Below are positions 10,702 through 21,065 of a stretch of 64,000 bases of DNA, one piece after another. Where the stretch lies: assembly GCA_037693485.1 (NCBI GenBank), contig CM075346.1:105506501-105570500 (forward strand), written 5' to 3'. The number at the start of each line of letters is the position of its first letter. Position 1 is the stretch's first letter. The translations under genes were made by a program, and so were the position numbers. This stretch comes from Kitagawia praeruptora. Its lineage: Eukaryota > Streptophyta > Magnoliopsida > Apiales > Apiaceae. Under the pieces are notes generated by a model. That model saw nothing but the letters and a program-made list of their open reading frames with translations, did no database searches and was not told where the DNA came from.

Positions 10702-13437
10702 ATGCACACTCGAAGTTCAGGTACTGAAAACTTAATTGATATTGACCCTGAAATTGAATCTACAGCAAGAAGGCAAAAAGGCAAGCGAAGGAAAAACAAA
10801 GACAAGGTAGTTATGGGTGATGCACCTGCAGCTAAAGCTCTCAGGGAGCATGGTATGCCAGATGCTACAAGCGTACTTTCCAGTATTGTCAGACCAACAG
10901 TCACAGCTACACACTTTGAACTCAAGCCTCAGTTCATCCAATTCATCTCCAATGATTCTTTCGCAGGATTGTCCACTGAAAATCCTGTTGATCATCTTGA
11001 GAGTTTTCTTGAAAAGTGTGATACAATAAAGCTGACCAATGTTAGTGATGATGCTATAAAGCTGCGCTTATTTCCATTCTCTCTTCGAGATACAGCAAAA
11101 GATTGGTTGAAAGATGAAGGACCAAATACATTCACTACTTGGGATAGTCTTGCGAAGGCTTTTCTACTTAAATTCTTCAGTCAGAAAAAGACTTCAAAGC
11201 TCAGGAATGAAATATCTAATTTTCGTCAAGATGATGACGAGTCACTTCATGATGCTTGGAGAAAATTTAAGCGACTTCAGAGACAATGCCCTCACCATGG
11301 AATTCCTGACTGGTTGTTGATCCAAACATTCTATAATGGGTTGACACAAGAGTTCCGAAACCTTGTTGATGCTTCTTCTGGTGGTTCTATTATGAAGAAG
11401 AGTACTGAGGATGCGAAAACTTTGTTAGACGAGATAGCGTTTAATGATAATTATCCTTACAGTGATCGAAATCATCCTAAGAAGGGTGGTAAGTATGAGG
11501 TTGATGCTCTAACCATGTTGAATACTACTATGCAGGCTATGGTCAAAAAGATTGAGCAATTGGATGCCAGAAGCACTTCATCTACTGTTGCTTCATGTGA
11601 GATATGTGGTGTTGTTGGACACACCAAACTTGCTTGTCAATATAATCCTTCTGGAATGGCAGTTGAGCAAGCTAATGCTCTTTACAATAAGAATCAGAGG
11701 CCGCAGTATAATCCTTACTCCAATACGTATAATCCAGGTTGGAGAGATCATCCAAATTTCTCCTACAGGAACAATCAGGGTCAAGGACAATCTTCACAAA
11801 ATAATTTTTCTCAGCCTCCTGGTTTTCAACAAGCTCAGCCGCAAAAATCCAACTTGGAGAATCTTTTGGAAGGATTTATCTCTACACAAGTGAAGAAGAA
11901 TGAGCACTTTGATTCAAGTATCAATGAGATAAAGGCTCACAACAAATTGATGGAAAACACGATCACTCAAATTTCTCAACAGTTGAGCCAACTTAATAAG
12001 CCTTCAGGTCAACTTCCTGGTCCAACTGAACAACCACATAGAGCTCATGTGAATGCTATAACTTTAAAAAGTGGCAAGGAATTGCAAGGGACGGAGATGA
12101 AGATGAGTAATGATAATTTGAACGTTGGAGAAGATGTGGAGAAAATTCAATCTGAAAATGTGGATGTACAAGAATTGATAGAAGAAAAGAAGGACCCCAT
12201 TGTAGCTCCAATCAGACCTTATGTACCACATGTTCCTTTTCCTCAAAGGTTGGTGCAAGCAAGGCTTGGTGAGAAGTTTTTGAAGTTTATGGATATCTTG
12301 AAGAAGCTAGAGCTCAATATTCCTTTTCTAGATGCTATCAAGGAGATACCTTCTTATGGGAAGTTTCTTAGGGAGTTATTGTCAAACAAACGAAAGATTG
12401 AAGAAAGTTCGTCTATCTTATTAACGGAGGAGTGCAGTGCCATCTTGAAAAACAATCTTCCTCAAAAGCTAGCCGATCCAGGTAGCTACTCTATTCCTGT
12501 GAAACTTGGGAATTTGGAAATCAAGAGAGCTTTATGTGATCTTGGAGCAAGTGTCAGTCTTATGTCCTTATCGATTTATAACAAGCTTCAGATGGGTGAA
12601 CTAAAACCCACACGTATCTCTCTACAACTGGCAGACAGAAGTGTGAAATTTCCACTTGGAATTCTTGAAGATGTGCCACTTAAGGTAGGAAAATTTTATA
12701 TTCCATGTGATTTTGTTGTCATGGAGATGGAGGAAGATGCACAAAATTCTATCATTCTTGGAAGACCTTTCTTAGCTACAGCTGGTGCAAAAGTTGATAT
12801 GATGCAAGGGAAAATTTCTTTCGAAGTTGGAGATGAGAAAATGGAATTTAAATTTTCCAACTCTTTGAACAGTCCTTCTATGAAGGAAAGTGATCTTGAA
12901 AAGAATAATAATACCGTTCTTATGGTGAAGAATTTGTGTGGAGATCAAGTTATGAAGGTTGATAATTACCTCTCTACGCCTCCTGTCACTAATGTTGATT
13001 TGAAGCCTTCAACAATGAAATCAATTGGTGGAATTCAGTTTGGTGGATTGTCTGTTGAAGATCCTGATGCTCATATTGAAAACTTTTTAAAGTTTAGTGA
13101 TTCCATTGACACTTCTTCAATTCGAGACCTTTCGAGTGTAAAGTTTGGAAAACTTCCACTACATTTGAGGTATGTCCTTTTGAATAATGAGCTAGTGATT
13201 TTTGAAGAGGGGCATGATAACGTGTTGCGAAGGTGGAAAATTGATGATAAGGAAGAAGAAAGTTTTGTGCAGCCTTGTGTGAAGAAGAAAAAGAAGAAGA
13301 TTAGGCCGAAGGGTGGAAAAATCAAGATGAAGAGTGAAAGAAAGGTGGTGTTGGGAGCAAGCAACCAAGATGTCAACGTTCGTATGAATGGTCTTTCTGT
13401 TGAGAACGGGTCAGTTATTCTTTTGAAACCGCCATGA
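10702..13437 (+). CDS. gag-pro: Gag-protease polyprotein of Athila-type element, with chimeric C-terminus
   Basis: An intact 911-residue frame. The Retrotrans_gag region is about residues 80-200 (PVDHLESFLEKCDTIKL, then DWLKDEGPNTFTTWDSLAKAF). A CCHC zinc knuckle, CEICGVVGHTKLAC, starts at about residue 299. The retropepsin-like protease has its catalytic aspartate in ALCDLGAS (D about 613) and the ILGRPFL flap/terminal motif near 685. After the protease, about residues 776-800 (GGIQFGGLSVEDPDAHIENF) look like a second partial gag segment. PLHLRYVLLNNE then resembles the pol linker that normally precedes RT, and a lysine-rich tail follows. RT and integrase are missing, consistent with an internal deletion that kept the frame open. 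It starts at the first ATG of the frame, 117 bp after the primer site. Confidence 0.9.
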   Translation: MHTRSSGTENLIDIDPEIESTARRQKGKRRKNKDKVVMGDAPAAKALREHGMPDATSVLSSIVRPTVTATHFELKPQFIQFISNDSFAGLSTENPVDHLESFLEKCDTIKLTNVSDDAIKLRLFPFSLRDTAKDWLKDEGPNTFTTWDSLAKAFLLKFFSQKKTSKLRNEISNFRQDDDESLHDAWRKFKRLQRQCPHHGIPDWLLIQTFYNGLTQEFRNLVDASSGGSIMKKSTEDAKTLLDEIAFNDNYPYSDRNHPKKGGKYEVDALTMLNTTMQAMVKKIEQLDARSTSSTVASCEICGVVGHTKLACQYNPSGMAVEQANALYNKNQRPQYNPYSNTYNPGWRDHPNFSYRNNQGQGQSSQNNFSQPPGFQQAQPQKSNLENLLEGFISTQVKKNEHFDSSINEIKAHNKLMENTITQISQQLSQLNKPSGQLPGPTEQPHRAHVNAITLKSGKELQGTEMKMSNDNLNVGEDVEKIQSENVDVQELIEEKKDPIVAPIRPYVPHVPFPQRLVQARLGEKFLKFMDILKKLELNIPFLDAIKEIPSYGKFLRELLSNKRKIEESSSILLTEECSAILKNNLPQKLADPGSYSIPVKLGNLEIKRALCDLGASVSLMSLSIYNKLQMGELKPTRISLQLADRSVKFPLGILEDVPLKVGKFYIPCDFVVMEMEEDAQNSIILGRPFLATAGAKVDMMQGKISFEVGDEKMEFKFSNSLNSPSMKESDLEKNNNTVLMVKNLCGDQVMKVDNYLSTPPVTNVDLKPSTMKSIGGIQFGGLSVEDPDAHIENFLKFSDSIDTSSIRDLSSVKFGKLPLHLRYVLLNNELVIFEEGHDNVLRRWKIDDKEEESFVQPCVKKKKKKIRPKGGKIKMKSERKVVLGASNQDVNVRMNGLSVENGSVILLKPP

Positions 13438-13447
13438 GTTGAGGAAG

Positions 13448-13469
13448 TAACGTCAAGCTATTGACGTTA
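13448..13469 (+). other. Hairpin just after the gag-pro stop
   Basis: A perfect 9-bp inverted repeat, TAACGTCAA and TTGACGTTA, with a 4-base loop. It lies 10 bases after the stop codon at the boundary between coding and 3' non-coding parts. Confidence 0.8.
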
Positions 13470-13471
13470 AA

Positions 13472-13500
13472 GAAGCGCTTCGTGGGAGGCAACCCATGCA
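13472..13500 (+). other. Conserved post-pol Athila motif with hairpin
   Basis: GAAGCGCTTCGTGGGAGGCA followed by ACCCATG. Such a sequence usually follows the pol gene in Athila-type elements. CGTGGG and CCCATG can pair (one G-U). Its position directly after gag-pro shows that the pol region between them is gone. Confidence 0.55.
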
Positions 13501-13582
13501 TTAGTGTAGGAAGAGAGAGGAAAAAAAAAATTTGAGTGTTGTGTTTTAAAAAAAAAAAACGAATTTTAAGCAATTTGCAGGT

Positions 13583-13755
13583 CTGTAACGCAACTTGCCC
13601 CTGCGTTACTGACCTTGGCGCCATTTGCCCCCCTGTTGCGCAAGTTGCGTCTGCGCAACTGGCCTTGCCGCACTTTGCCTCCCTGACGCGCATCTTGCGC
13701 CGGCGTGACTGCTCTTGCAGCAATTGCCCTGCACGCTCGCAAGTTGCGCGTGTCC
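13583..13755 (+). repeat. GC-rich 50-bp tandem repeat
   Basis: Three full units and one partial unit of about 50 bp start near 13583, 13633, 13683 and 13732. Each carries variants of GCGCAAGTTGCG followed by TGCGCAACTGGCCTTGCC. The units have diverged, so the array is not recent. It stands out from the AT-rich surroundings. Confidence 0.8.
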
Positions 13756-13936
13756 TCCAGTGATTTCAGAATTTGTCAGCGCATGTTTCTGTCAGTGTTG
13801 TGCACCTGTTTATATATATAAAAAAAATCTCTACACCCATTCTATTTATACCCCATTCTCCCTAAATCTTTTCCTATTTCAAATCCAAAACCTCCCATCT
13901 TTTCTTCAAAAAATTCTAAACATATTCCTTTTCTAA

Positions 13937-13967
13937 TTATTATTATTATTTATTATTATCATTTTAG

Positions 13968-14024
<57 letters not shown>

Positions 14025-14165
14025 TTCTTTATTATTATCTTTATTATTTTTATTATTATTTATTATTCTTATTATTATTATTATTTATTCTTATTATTAT
14101 TTATTATTATTATTATTATTATTTATTATTTATTAATCTTATTATTATTATTATTATTATTTTAT
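13937..14165 (+). repeat. (TTA)n microsatellite
   Basis: About 230 bp of TTA/ATT trinucleotide repeat with scattered interruptions, in the 3' non-coding part of the Athila-type element. Confidence 0.95.
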
Positions 14166-14488
14166 ATACCCACCTATACATACAAATCCAATTCCTCTTC
14201 TATTTTTTTTTAAATCTCTAAAAATTCAATTCTAAAGAGGAATTATTGCAAGTTCACCTCTTTGATTCGTATTGCGTAAATCTTTTTCCCTAATTTTATT
14301 TTTATTACGAATTTGTGTTCTTGTCAATTGGGAGTTTTGTAGTATTCAGGCAAGGTGGCCAGTCTATGGAGCTTGTATGCAGTATCCTCCACCAGATTCA
14401 ACCGAGGAGGATGAGGACTCAGTTGGTGAGGTATGTTTTCTACTTTCCCTTGTATTTACTTCCATTCAATGCGAACATTGAATATTTT

Positions 14489-14499
14489 AAGTTTGGGGG
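14489..14499 (+). promoter_or_regulatory. Internal polypurine-tract copy 1
   Basis: AAGTTTGGGGG, the core of this element's terminal polypurine tract. A second internal copy lies at 14935-14945 and the terminal copy at 15829-15839. Confidence 0.65.
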
Positions 14500-14934
14500 T
14501 GGTTTGAGGGATTAGTAGTTGTTGTATTATGTGTTCATGTAGGATTTCATGCTTTGCATATTAGTAGTAGTAAATTATGCATTTATGTTCGTATTATTTA
14601 TGTTGTTTCATGTAGGACATTCTGTTATTTTATTTTCATATACCATGTTCATGTTAGTTGCATTTTCATAGCATGCATAATTCATGAGCCCTTAGGACGA
14701 GCTGATTCTGATTGGTAGGTAGATGTTTAATTGAGTGTGATGATGATGAGTAGAGGGTTGATTTATAGTTCCTAGGAATTGACTTGCATGTTACGGGAAC
14801 AAAATTTTTACACAACTCATTGTTTGCTTTTGGGCTAGGTTGAGGTTATGCTTGTTTGGAGTTTTGAGATTTAATCACTTGATTATATTTAGAATTTTCG
14901 TTATTCCCTTGATGGCGTAGGAGCACTAAAGTCT

Positions 14935-14945
14935 AAGTTTGGGGG
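14935..14945 (+). promoter_or_regulatory. Internal polypurine-tract copy 2
   Basis: AAGTTTGGGGG again, about 900 bp before the 3' LTR. It could prime an extra plus-strand start, as internal tracts do in some long LTR elements. Confidence 0.65.
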
Positions 14946-15828
14946 AAACCAGGGATTTCATGCTAGTTGTTAATATTTGTTGAATAATGGCTAGGTGTCA
15001 ATTGGCTAGTAGCCAGCTCATATTATATGAGTAGTCTAGGGTTGGAAATGAGAAAGGCTCATTCCAGATTGCATGGAAAAAAAAAAGGAAAAAAAAAGTC
15101 AATAGTTTAATTGTTAAATGCAGAATTTACCAGAGTGAGCTCTTTAATACTCGAGTAATTAAGTCTGAGGGGACTTAGTCCTAGTAACCTAAAGCTCTTG
15201 TGGTTTGGGATTGCTGACCTAACACTCGCTACATGGGTATTATTGTATAAGCCTTTTGGGGTCTCATTCATTGCACGGTTAAATAAGCATGAGTATTGTA
15301 TTATGTGTCGTAGTGTAGTAATAAAGCATGAATTCCTGTCTAACTTGAATAAGGATGGAGGTGTTTCTATGTTATGAAGTGTCTACAGTCTATTCTTTTT
15401 ATAAACCTGTGATTGTCTTGGCGAAGGACATGTATGATTTTTGACCTAGTTTTGGGAGTATTTCTGATGAGCATCGCACACACTCACGTTTCCGTTCATG
15501 TATTGTTAGTATACGGGGACTTAGTCGAGCTCTGCTTGGATTTATTTACATTCTTTGAGATATTTGCTTGTTAGTTGGTTTTGGTGAGTTTGAAGGGGAT
15601 CTTTGCATTTTCATATAGTTGCATTCATGCATTGCATTGCATTAGGTTAAATGGATTTTGTGGGTACATTCGCTATGGGCCCTCACGAGACCTTACTCGT
15701 CCACTAGGGCTGCCTAGGGGTTTAAAGGGCTTGTTGCATATGCCAAATGCAACCGTGATCACCTACGGAAGTGGTACTAGTTAGTTAGTTAGTTGTAATT
15801 GTTAATGCTTGAGGACAACCATCGGTTT

Positions 15829-15843
15829 AAGTTTGGGGGTGTT
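15829..15843 (+). promoter_or_regulatory. Terminal polypurine tract
   Basis: AAGTTTGGGGGTGTT abuts the 3' LTR start at 15844, the expected place for plus-strand priming. Confidence 0.85.
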
Positions 15844-17149
15844 TGATAAGTGGATTTTATATCTACTTGGAGCATTCTAAATCGGCTTAAATTGATTGTC
15901 TTGGACTCAAGTTTCTTGTAGTTTTGATGTGTTTTGCTTAGTTGTGCAGATTTACAAGAATGTTGATTATGGTGGATGTTTCTATTATTTTTGGAGAATT
16001 AATTGATTAAAATTCGGATTTCTGAGAAGGATTGCGCAGTCTACACTGTTTTGGCCATATCTTGAGTTCTAGAAGTTCGTTTGAGGCCCATAAGCAGTCC
16101 ACGCGAAGATAACGAGATTCTCTATCATTCTAAAGAGGCCCAGACGTCCAAGCACAACTGGAAAGGTTCGGAAAAACAGAAGAAAAGTCAAATACGAATT
16201 TTCCTTAAAAAAAACATATTCAATTTAGGAAACGTATTTGTGCAGAAATTCTATTATAATTCTGTTTTGGTATTTTTTTTTACTTGGAAAGACTTTTAGA
16301 GTCTATATAAACAAATCTTAGCTTTGTAAATTAGGGATCGCTTTATTATCATATCATAGCTTAGATCTGCAAGGGAGAACTTTTACTTTCTTTGAAGATT
16401 ACAGGTTTTATCTTTTCTTATAATTATGTGTTCAATTTATAATTCTTGTTTTGTTAATTCAATTATGAGTGAGTAGATTATTAATCTAGGGTTAAGTAGA
16501 ACCCTAGTTATGATTGATGTGTGATTTTCCCAATTCCCCCAATTTGATTGTTTAATTGCTCTTGCTTATTGAGTTGTTTTAATTAGCAATTACAAATCAG
16601 ACGTGATTATGTTTATTGTTTGAACCATTGTCTATTTATCAACGAGAGTTGGATTTAGATGGTTGTGATTTATCCAATGAGGACATAAACTTCTCCATGA
16701 GAATAGGTAGAACGGATTGTTAGGAAGTTAGGGTGCTGTGATTAATGTCTCTAAATTGTATGATACCATAAGAATAGGCTTGATTGTATTTTAGAGAAGC
16801 CATTAATACTCGAGAGAGGTTATTGGTAATTTATAGGGCGCACCTTTCCTTTTGAGTATTATACGATTGATTGGGGAGGGAATTCACGATTGCATTAATT
16901 CATGCTAGTGGGGATACTTAATTCTGGATATTTTTAATATTTGATTTATATAAACACCATTCTCTTTAGTATAAAATTAGTTTAATAATCTTTGATATTT
17001 TATTGTGTTACTTGCTTGGCTGAATTGAATCGAGAACAACTGGTGATTGACACGTTTGTCTCTGTGGGATCGACTCTGACTTACCCTGCTACATAGTTAG
17101 AAGGATTTGTTAGATATTATTATTTGATAGGCACGCGACAGCCTTGTCA
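15844..17149 (+). repeat. 3' LTR of Athila-type element
   Basis: A 1,306-bp copy of the 5' LTR followed by the target duplication ACTAC. Confidence 0.94.
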
Positions 17150-17154
17150 ACTAC

Positions 17155-17964
17155 AAATATATTACAGACACTATTGCGTAAATTATGATTCAATGAGTAC
17201 AACTCTAATTTTTCAAAATAATTGAATAAAATTAAATAAAAAGAGAACCATTGGATTAGATTGAGATAGACGGTGAGGATTTGGTCTCCAGAATCTTTAC
17301 AAATTTGGAGGTCTCCAGAGAACTTCCTACCCTCCTGTAATATATATCATATACACGTTAACCTAGCCTCTGTCAAAATATTAACAAATTTCTGAATGTA
17401 ATATTTTCATAAATCATATCCATAAATTAACTATTTATTAAATTACCATTTGTTCTGATACTTTAGGTTAAGTTATATGTCATTTTCCTAATCAACAACG
17501 AACTCATAATTAGTTTGCGGAAGTGGAATTAATACAAACTAAAATTTTGTTCACACAAAATTAACCGAGTACATTACTAGAAAAATAGAAATTGGATAAA
17601 ATACAAGAAATAATATAAGGTGATCTTGTGTACATCTACTTAGAGTTTTACTGTGTTCGAATACACAGCTCGCTTCTCGTATTTTTCTAGAATAGAGAAC
17701 AAAAACATTAGTTTTAACTAAAACAACTCAAACACTATTAAGTTTACAAACCTATGTTTCCTTTAGATTAAACAATTACATTCAAAAGTGCTAAACTTTT
17801 CACATATACATCCTAAATACTTAACTATTTCTGGATAGTTTTTTGTCTTCATTCTTTATTTTGAGGATTCTTGGAAAAATTTTATGTCAATAATAATGCA
17901 TGCTCCATTCTTCATCAAGAAATGACCAAGTAATTTGACTTAGCCTCAAAGACATATTTGGATT
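17155..17964. other. AT-rich spacer
   Basis: No gene or element end recognised between the two LTR elements. Confidence 0.4.
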
Positions 17965-17969
17965 CTACT

Positions 17970-18219
17970 TGTTACAAATCATGTTTTATCAACTAGAATG
18001 AAAAAGAAGAAGTATGTACAAACTGTATGTATATTATAACATAAATGTATCTATAGAATGGTTTGTTACACGTAATGACTACATTGTTAGCTAGATAACA
18101 TAACAGAAAGAGTAGGCTATATTTATAAGTCGGCGAGGTGAGCTTGACAGGCTGGAACATGACAGCAACTTTCTATTATTGAGAACAGCAACTTGGTTGT
18201 AGACTAATATATCTCAACA
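17970..18219 (-). repeat. 3' LTR (left copy) of the non-coding copia-type element
   Basis: A 250-bp repeat matching 19718-19962, with a small AAGAAG-type indel and a few substitutions. Confidence 0.9.
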
Positions 18220-19704
18220 TCCCCCTTAAGTTGGAGGTTGAATGAATCTGTAAACCTTCAACTTGGAACTTGAAAGTAGCAGCAACACTTTGATGCAGTA
18301 ACAGAATTTACAATGGCAAGAAGAACGTTCACAACGTTCACAGTAACTTAGCGTAAAGACAGTATTTGTAGTCCTTCAGAGTTTAATTAGAACTTTAGGT
18401 AATGATAAGAAGCCAATAAGACAGCAGTTGGTAGAATAAGGTGAAGCAACCAGAGATCACATCATACTAGAAGCATCAGGTAATAGCAAGCAACAACCCA
18501 CATGGAAGTGTAAGCAACAGGTAAGGGTAAGGCAAGCAACCATTTACTAGAAGCAGCAACAAAGCCAATACGACAAACAAGCCATTACGGCAAACAATAT
18601 GACAAGCTGAAAACTCAATAGATTGAGTAATAGCTAGGGTAGATAATGGCTTCCATTTACTGGAAGTCAGCACATCATGAGTGATTCTTAGTGATCACAT
18701 CATGTGTGTAAAATCGGGTAACAACTTCTAGACATTGAGAAGTGATTTGGTAACAGTAGCAACTCAACAATGGAGTACTGGTAACAAACGAGTAATGATA
18801 TCAACCAAAGTCTATGTGTGATATGAGGCAACTGGAGACTATAATGCTTCAGAGTCAGAGTCAGTTGACAACTTATGAAACTTGCAACTAAAACACAGAA
18901 ATGAAACTTGCATTTGATGGAGAAAACTCCATTTTCAATATATGAGAACTCAAATAATGTATTTACAACTGATTCTATACATCTGAACTAAGAAAGAAGA
19001 AATATAGAACAAGAGAGAATGGGAAAGAGAGATTGTACAGCGATAGAAGGTGATGAAATCTAAATCGAAAGCATAGAACACCGAGAAAATTTATCACATG
19101 ATTATGGAATAGAGATTGAACATTGATGATCAGTAACACCGAGAAGTTCGAGTTTAAGCACAGATTGTACAGAAACAACACGTAAAGTGTGTAGAAAACA
19201 CAAACAAATCCGGATAAAACTAGATGAATAGCGACGAACAATCACAATAGTGATTGAAGCAATTTATCTAACAATTGGTGCATAATAGAGATTGAACACA
19301 GATTATGCACGTAATCATGACTAATTCAGAATTGAAGAGTAAACAAACATATATGCACAGTAAAACCCAAAAATGAATTATATTTGATCAATGATGATGA
19401 TCGAAAAAGCTTCATATAGGAAGCATCAATGGCAGAACGACTAATTATCGAAAAAAATAGAACACTGCTTAATTGAAGAGATGATCGAAAGAGATTACCA
19501 GATTTATTGACTCATGATATAAACATAGAGTAGAGAGAAGTAGACAGTGCGATTTGATGAACGATTACATTAAAAATTTGAAGGAACTGCCATTAGCAAG
19601 TTTGAACACAAACAGATGAACACGAACAATATCTGCAATACCGATCATTAACGAACATGTTGTAGTAGCAGAAGATAACAAATCAAGCTCACAAATCGAG
19701 GTGA

Positions 19705-19717
19705 GGCTCTGATACCA
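19705..19717 (-). promoter_or_regulatory. tRNA-iMet primer-binding site
   Basis: The minus strand reads TGGTATCAGAGCC directly next to the LTR. This is the classic initiator-Met primer site of plant Ty1/copia elements, and it fixes the element's orientation. Confidence 0.93.
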
Positions 19718-19962
19718 TGTTACAAATCATGTTTTATCAACTAGAATGAAGAAGTATGTATAAATTGTATGTATATTATAACAGAAATGTATCTATAGAA
19801 TGATTTGTTACAAGTAATGACTACATTGTTATCTAGATAACATAACAGAAAGAGTAAGGCTATATTTATAAGTCGATGAGGTGAGCTTCACAGGCTGGAA
19901 CATGACAGCAACTTTCTATTATTGACAATAGCAACTTGGTTATAGACTAATATATCTCAACA
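19718..19962 (-). repeat. 5' LTR (right copy) of the non-coding copia-type element
   Basis: A 245-bp repeat adjoining the primer site; it is the 5' LTR in the element's own orientation. Confidence 0.9.
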
Positions 19963-20259
19963 CTACTATCATTTTTTCTTAATTTCCATGATAAGTTATC
20001 GACAACGGATAATTAATTACAAGCATCTAAGCATCGATTGAGTCTTGTAATTTTATTATCCGTCAGTTAATTTCTTCATCTAATCCTTTGAGTCTTTAAA
20101 TAGTAGTTGAGTCTCATCAGAAAAACAAGTCTTCAATTATTTTTACATCGACTCCATTTTGTTTGCATATGTTGATAGAATGTTTCTAGTATAAGTTGAC
20201 TTACAGAATTATATTATTAGATTGAGCCTTTATAGATTATTATTTGATAATAATTCAAT

Positions 20260-20597
20260 GGGTAAAGAGTTTCCACCTGACACTGTAGGAAACTTTTCTA
20301 CAGTGTCGGCTTAAAATCACGATTTTGCTGCACATATGATATGCAAACTGATCGTCGAGAGATGGATAAAAATACAGTGAAGTCAGATTTCAAAAAAAAT
20401 TCAGTAATTGACGGGAAAAATCAAATTAAAAATGTAGGAAATTTGGTGGGATTGTGTGTGTGAGGGTGTATTCGATTTGTGTATGGTGCCCCTAGCGGGG
20501 CCATTGGATTAGATTAATCTATGGCCCGAATTTAATTTAAGGCGATACTGTAGAAAAGTTTCCTACAGTGTCAGTGTCAGGTACAAACTCTTTTTCC
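20260..20597. mobile_element. Mutator-like MITE
   Basis: A 338-bp element with long inverted ends (about 45 bp, sharing ACCTGACAC and TGTAGGAAACTTTTCTACAG) and a perfect 9-bp target duplication TAATTCAAT at 20251-20259 and 20598-20606. The 9-bp duplication with long inverted ends indicates Mutator (MULE) ancestry. It has no coding capacity. Confidence 0.9.
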
Positions 20598-20606
20598 TAA
20601 TTCAAT

Positions 20607-21065
20607 TAGCTTGTTTTAGATAGAAATCCTAACTACATTTATTCCATATGTCATCCATTCTTATTATTCTGATTTTTCTTACGAACTGATATCACAATAT
20701 AGAATACTTCTAAATCAAAAAATACTCAATCATAATGTTATACATCAACAAGTTACAAAACAAAAAAAAATAATCTAACTAATTTGTTCAATCTAAAATA
20801 TTCCTAATATTATATTTATAGAAATAATGCCTAGTTGTAAAGTTATCATTTATGCTCGAACTTTATGTGGTAGGAAGAAGAGTTCAAAAGGACATATGTT
20901 ACACTATAACACTAGAGAAAATTGGATTGTTTGATGACCTTTTAATTTTGAAGCGCAATTGACTCTTTCTAGTATGTAAACGTGAGTTGTTATAACACCG
21001 TGAAAAAGTTTTTATAATTGATATTAGTATCCAGATCTAAAGGTGTTAGAAGAAAAGATTGCGAA
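20607..21065. other. AT-rich spacer
   Basis: No supported feature; it ends at the poly(T) that is the LINE's tail. Confidence 0.4.

Larger units (their letters stand above)
9256..17149 (+). mobile_element. Complete Athila-type LTR retrotransposon lacking RT and integrase
   Basis: A 7.9-kb element with LTRs of 1,306 bp at each end (TGATAAGTGG...CTTGTCA) and the 5-bp target duplication ACTAC at 9251-9255 and 17150-17154. The primer-binding site is of tRNA-Asp type and the terminal purine tract is AAGTTTGGGGGTGT. The two LTRs differ at only about a dozen sites, so the insertion is young. It encodes one long gag-protease frame. No reverse transcriptase, RNase H or integrase domain is present, and the 2.4 kb after the frame is non-coding. 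It is therefore non-autonomous. Confidence 0.92.
17970..19962 (-). mobile_element. Non-coding copia-type LTR element (TRIM/LARD-like), minus strand
   Basis: A 1,993-bp element with LTRs at 17970-18219 and 19718-19962 and the 5-bp target duplication CTACT at 17965-17969 and 19963-19967. On the minus strand the LTR reads TGTTGAGATA...TTTGTAACA. The primer site is the complement of tRNA-iMet and the purine tract CTTAAGGGGGA lies before the other LTR. The 1.5-kb interior has no frame above about 90 codons and is rich in short AGCAAC/CAGTAAC motifs. It cannot supply its own proteins. Confidence 0.9.

Noticed and set aside
13415..13763. Open frames of about 75-102 codons over the end of gag-pro and the GC-rich repeat
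   Set aside because: They lie on a tandem repeat or antisense to gag-pro and have no recognisable domain.
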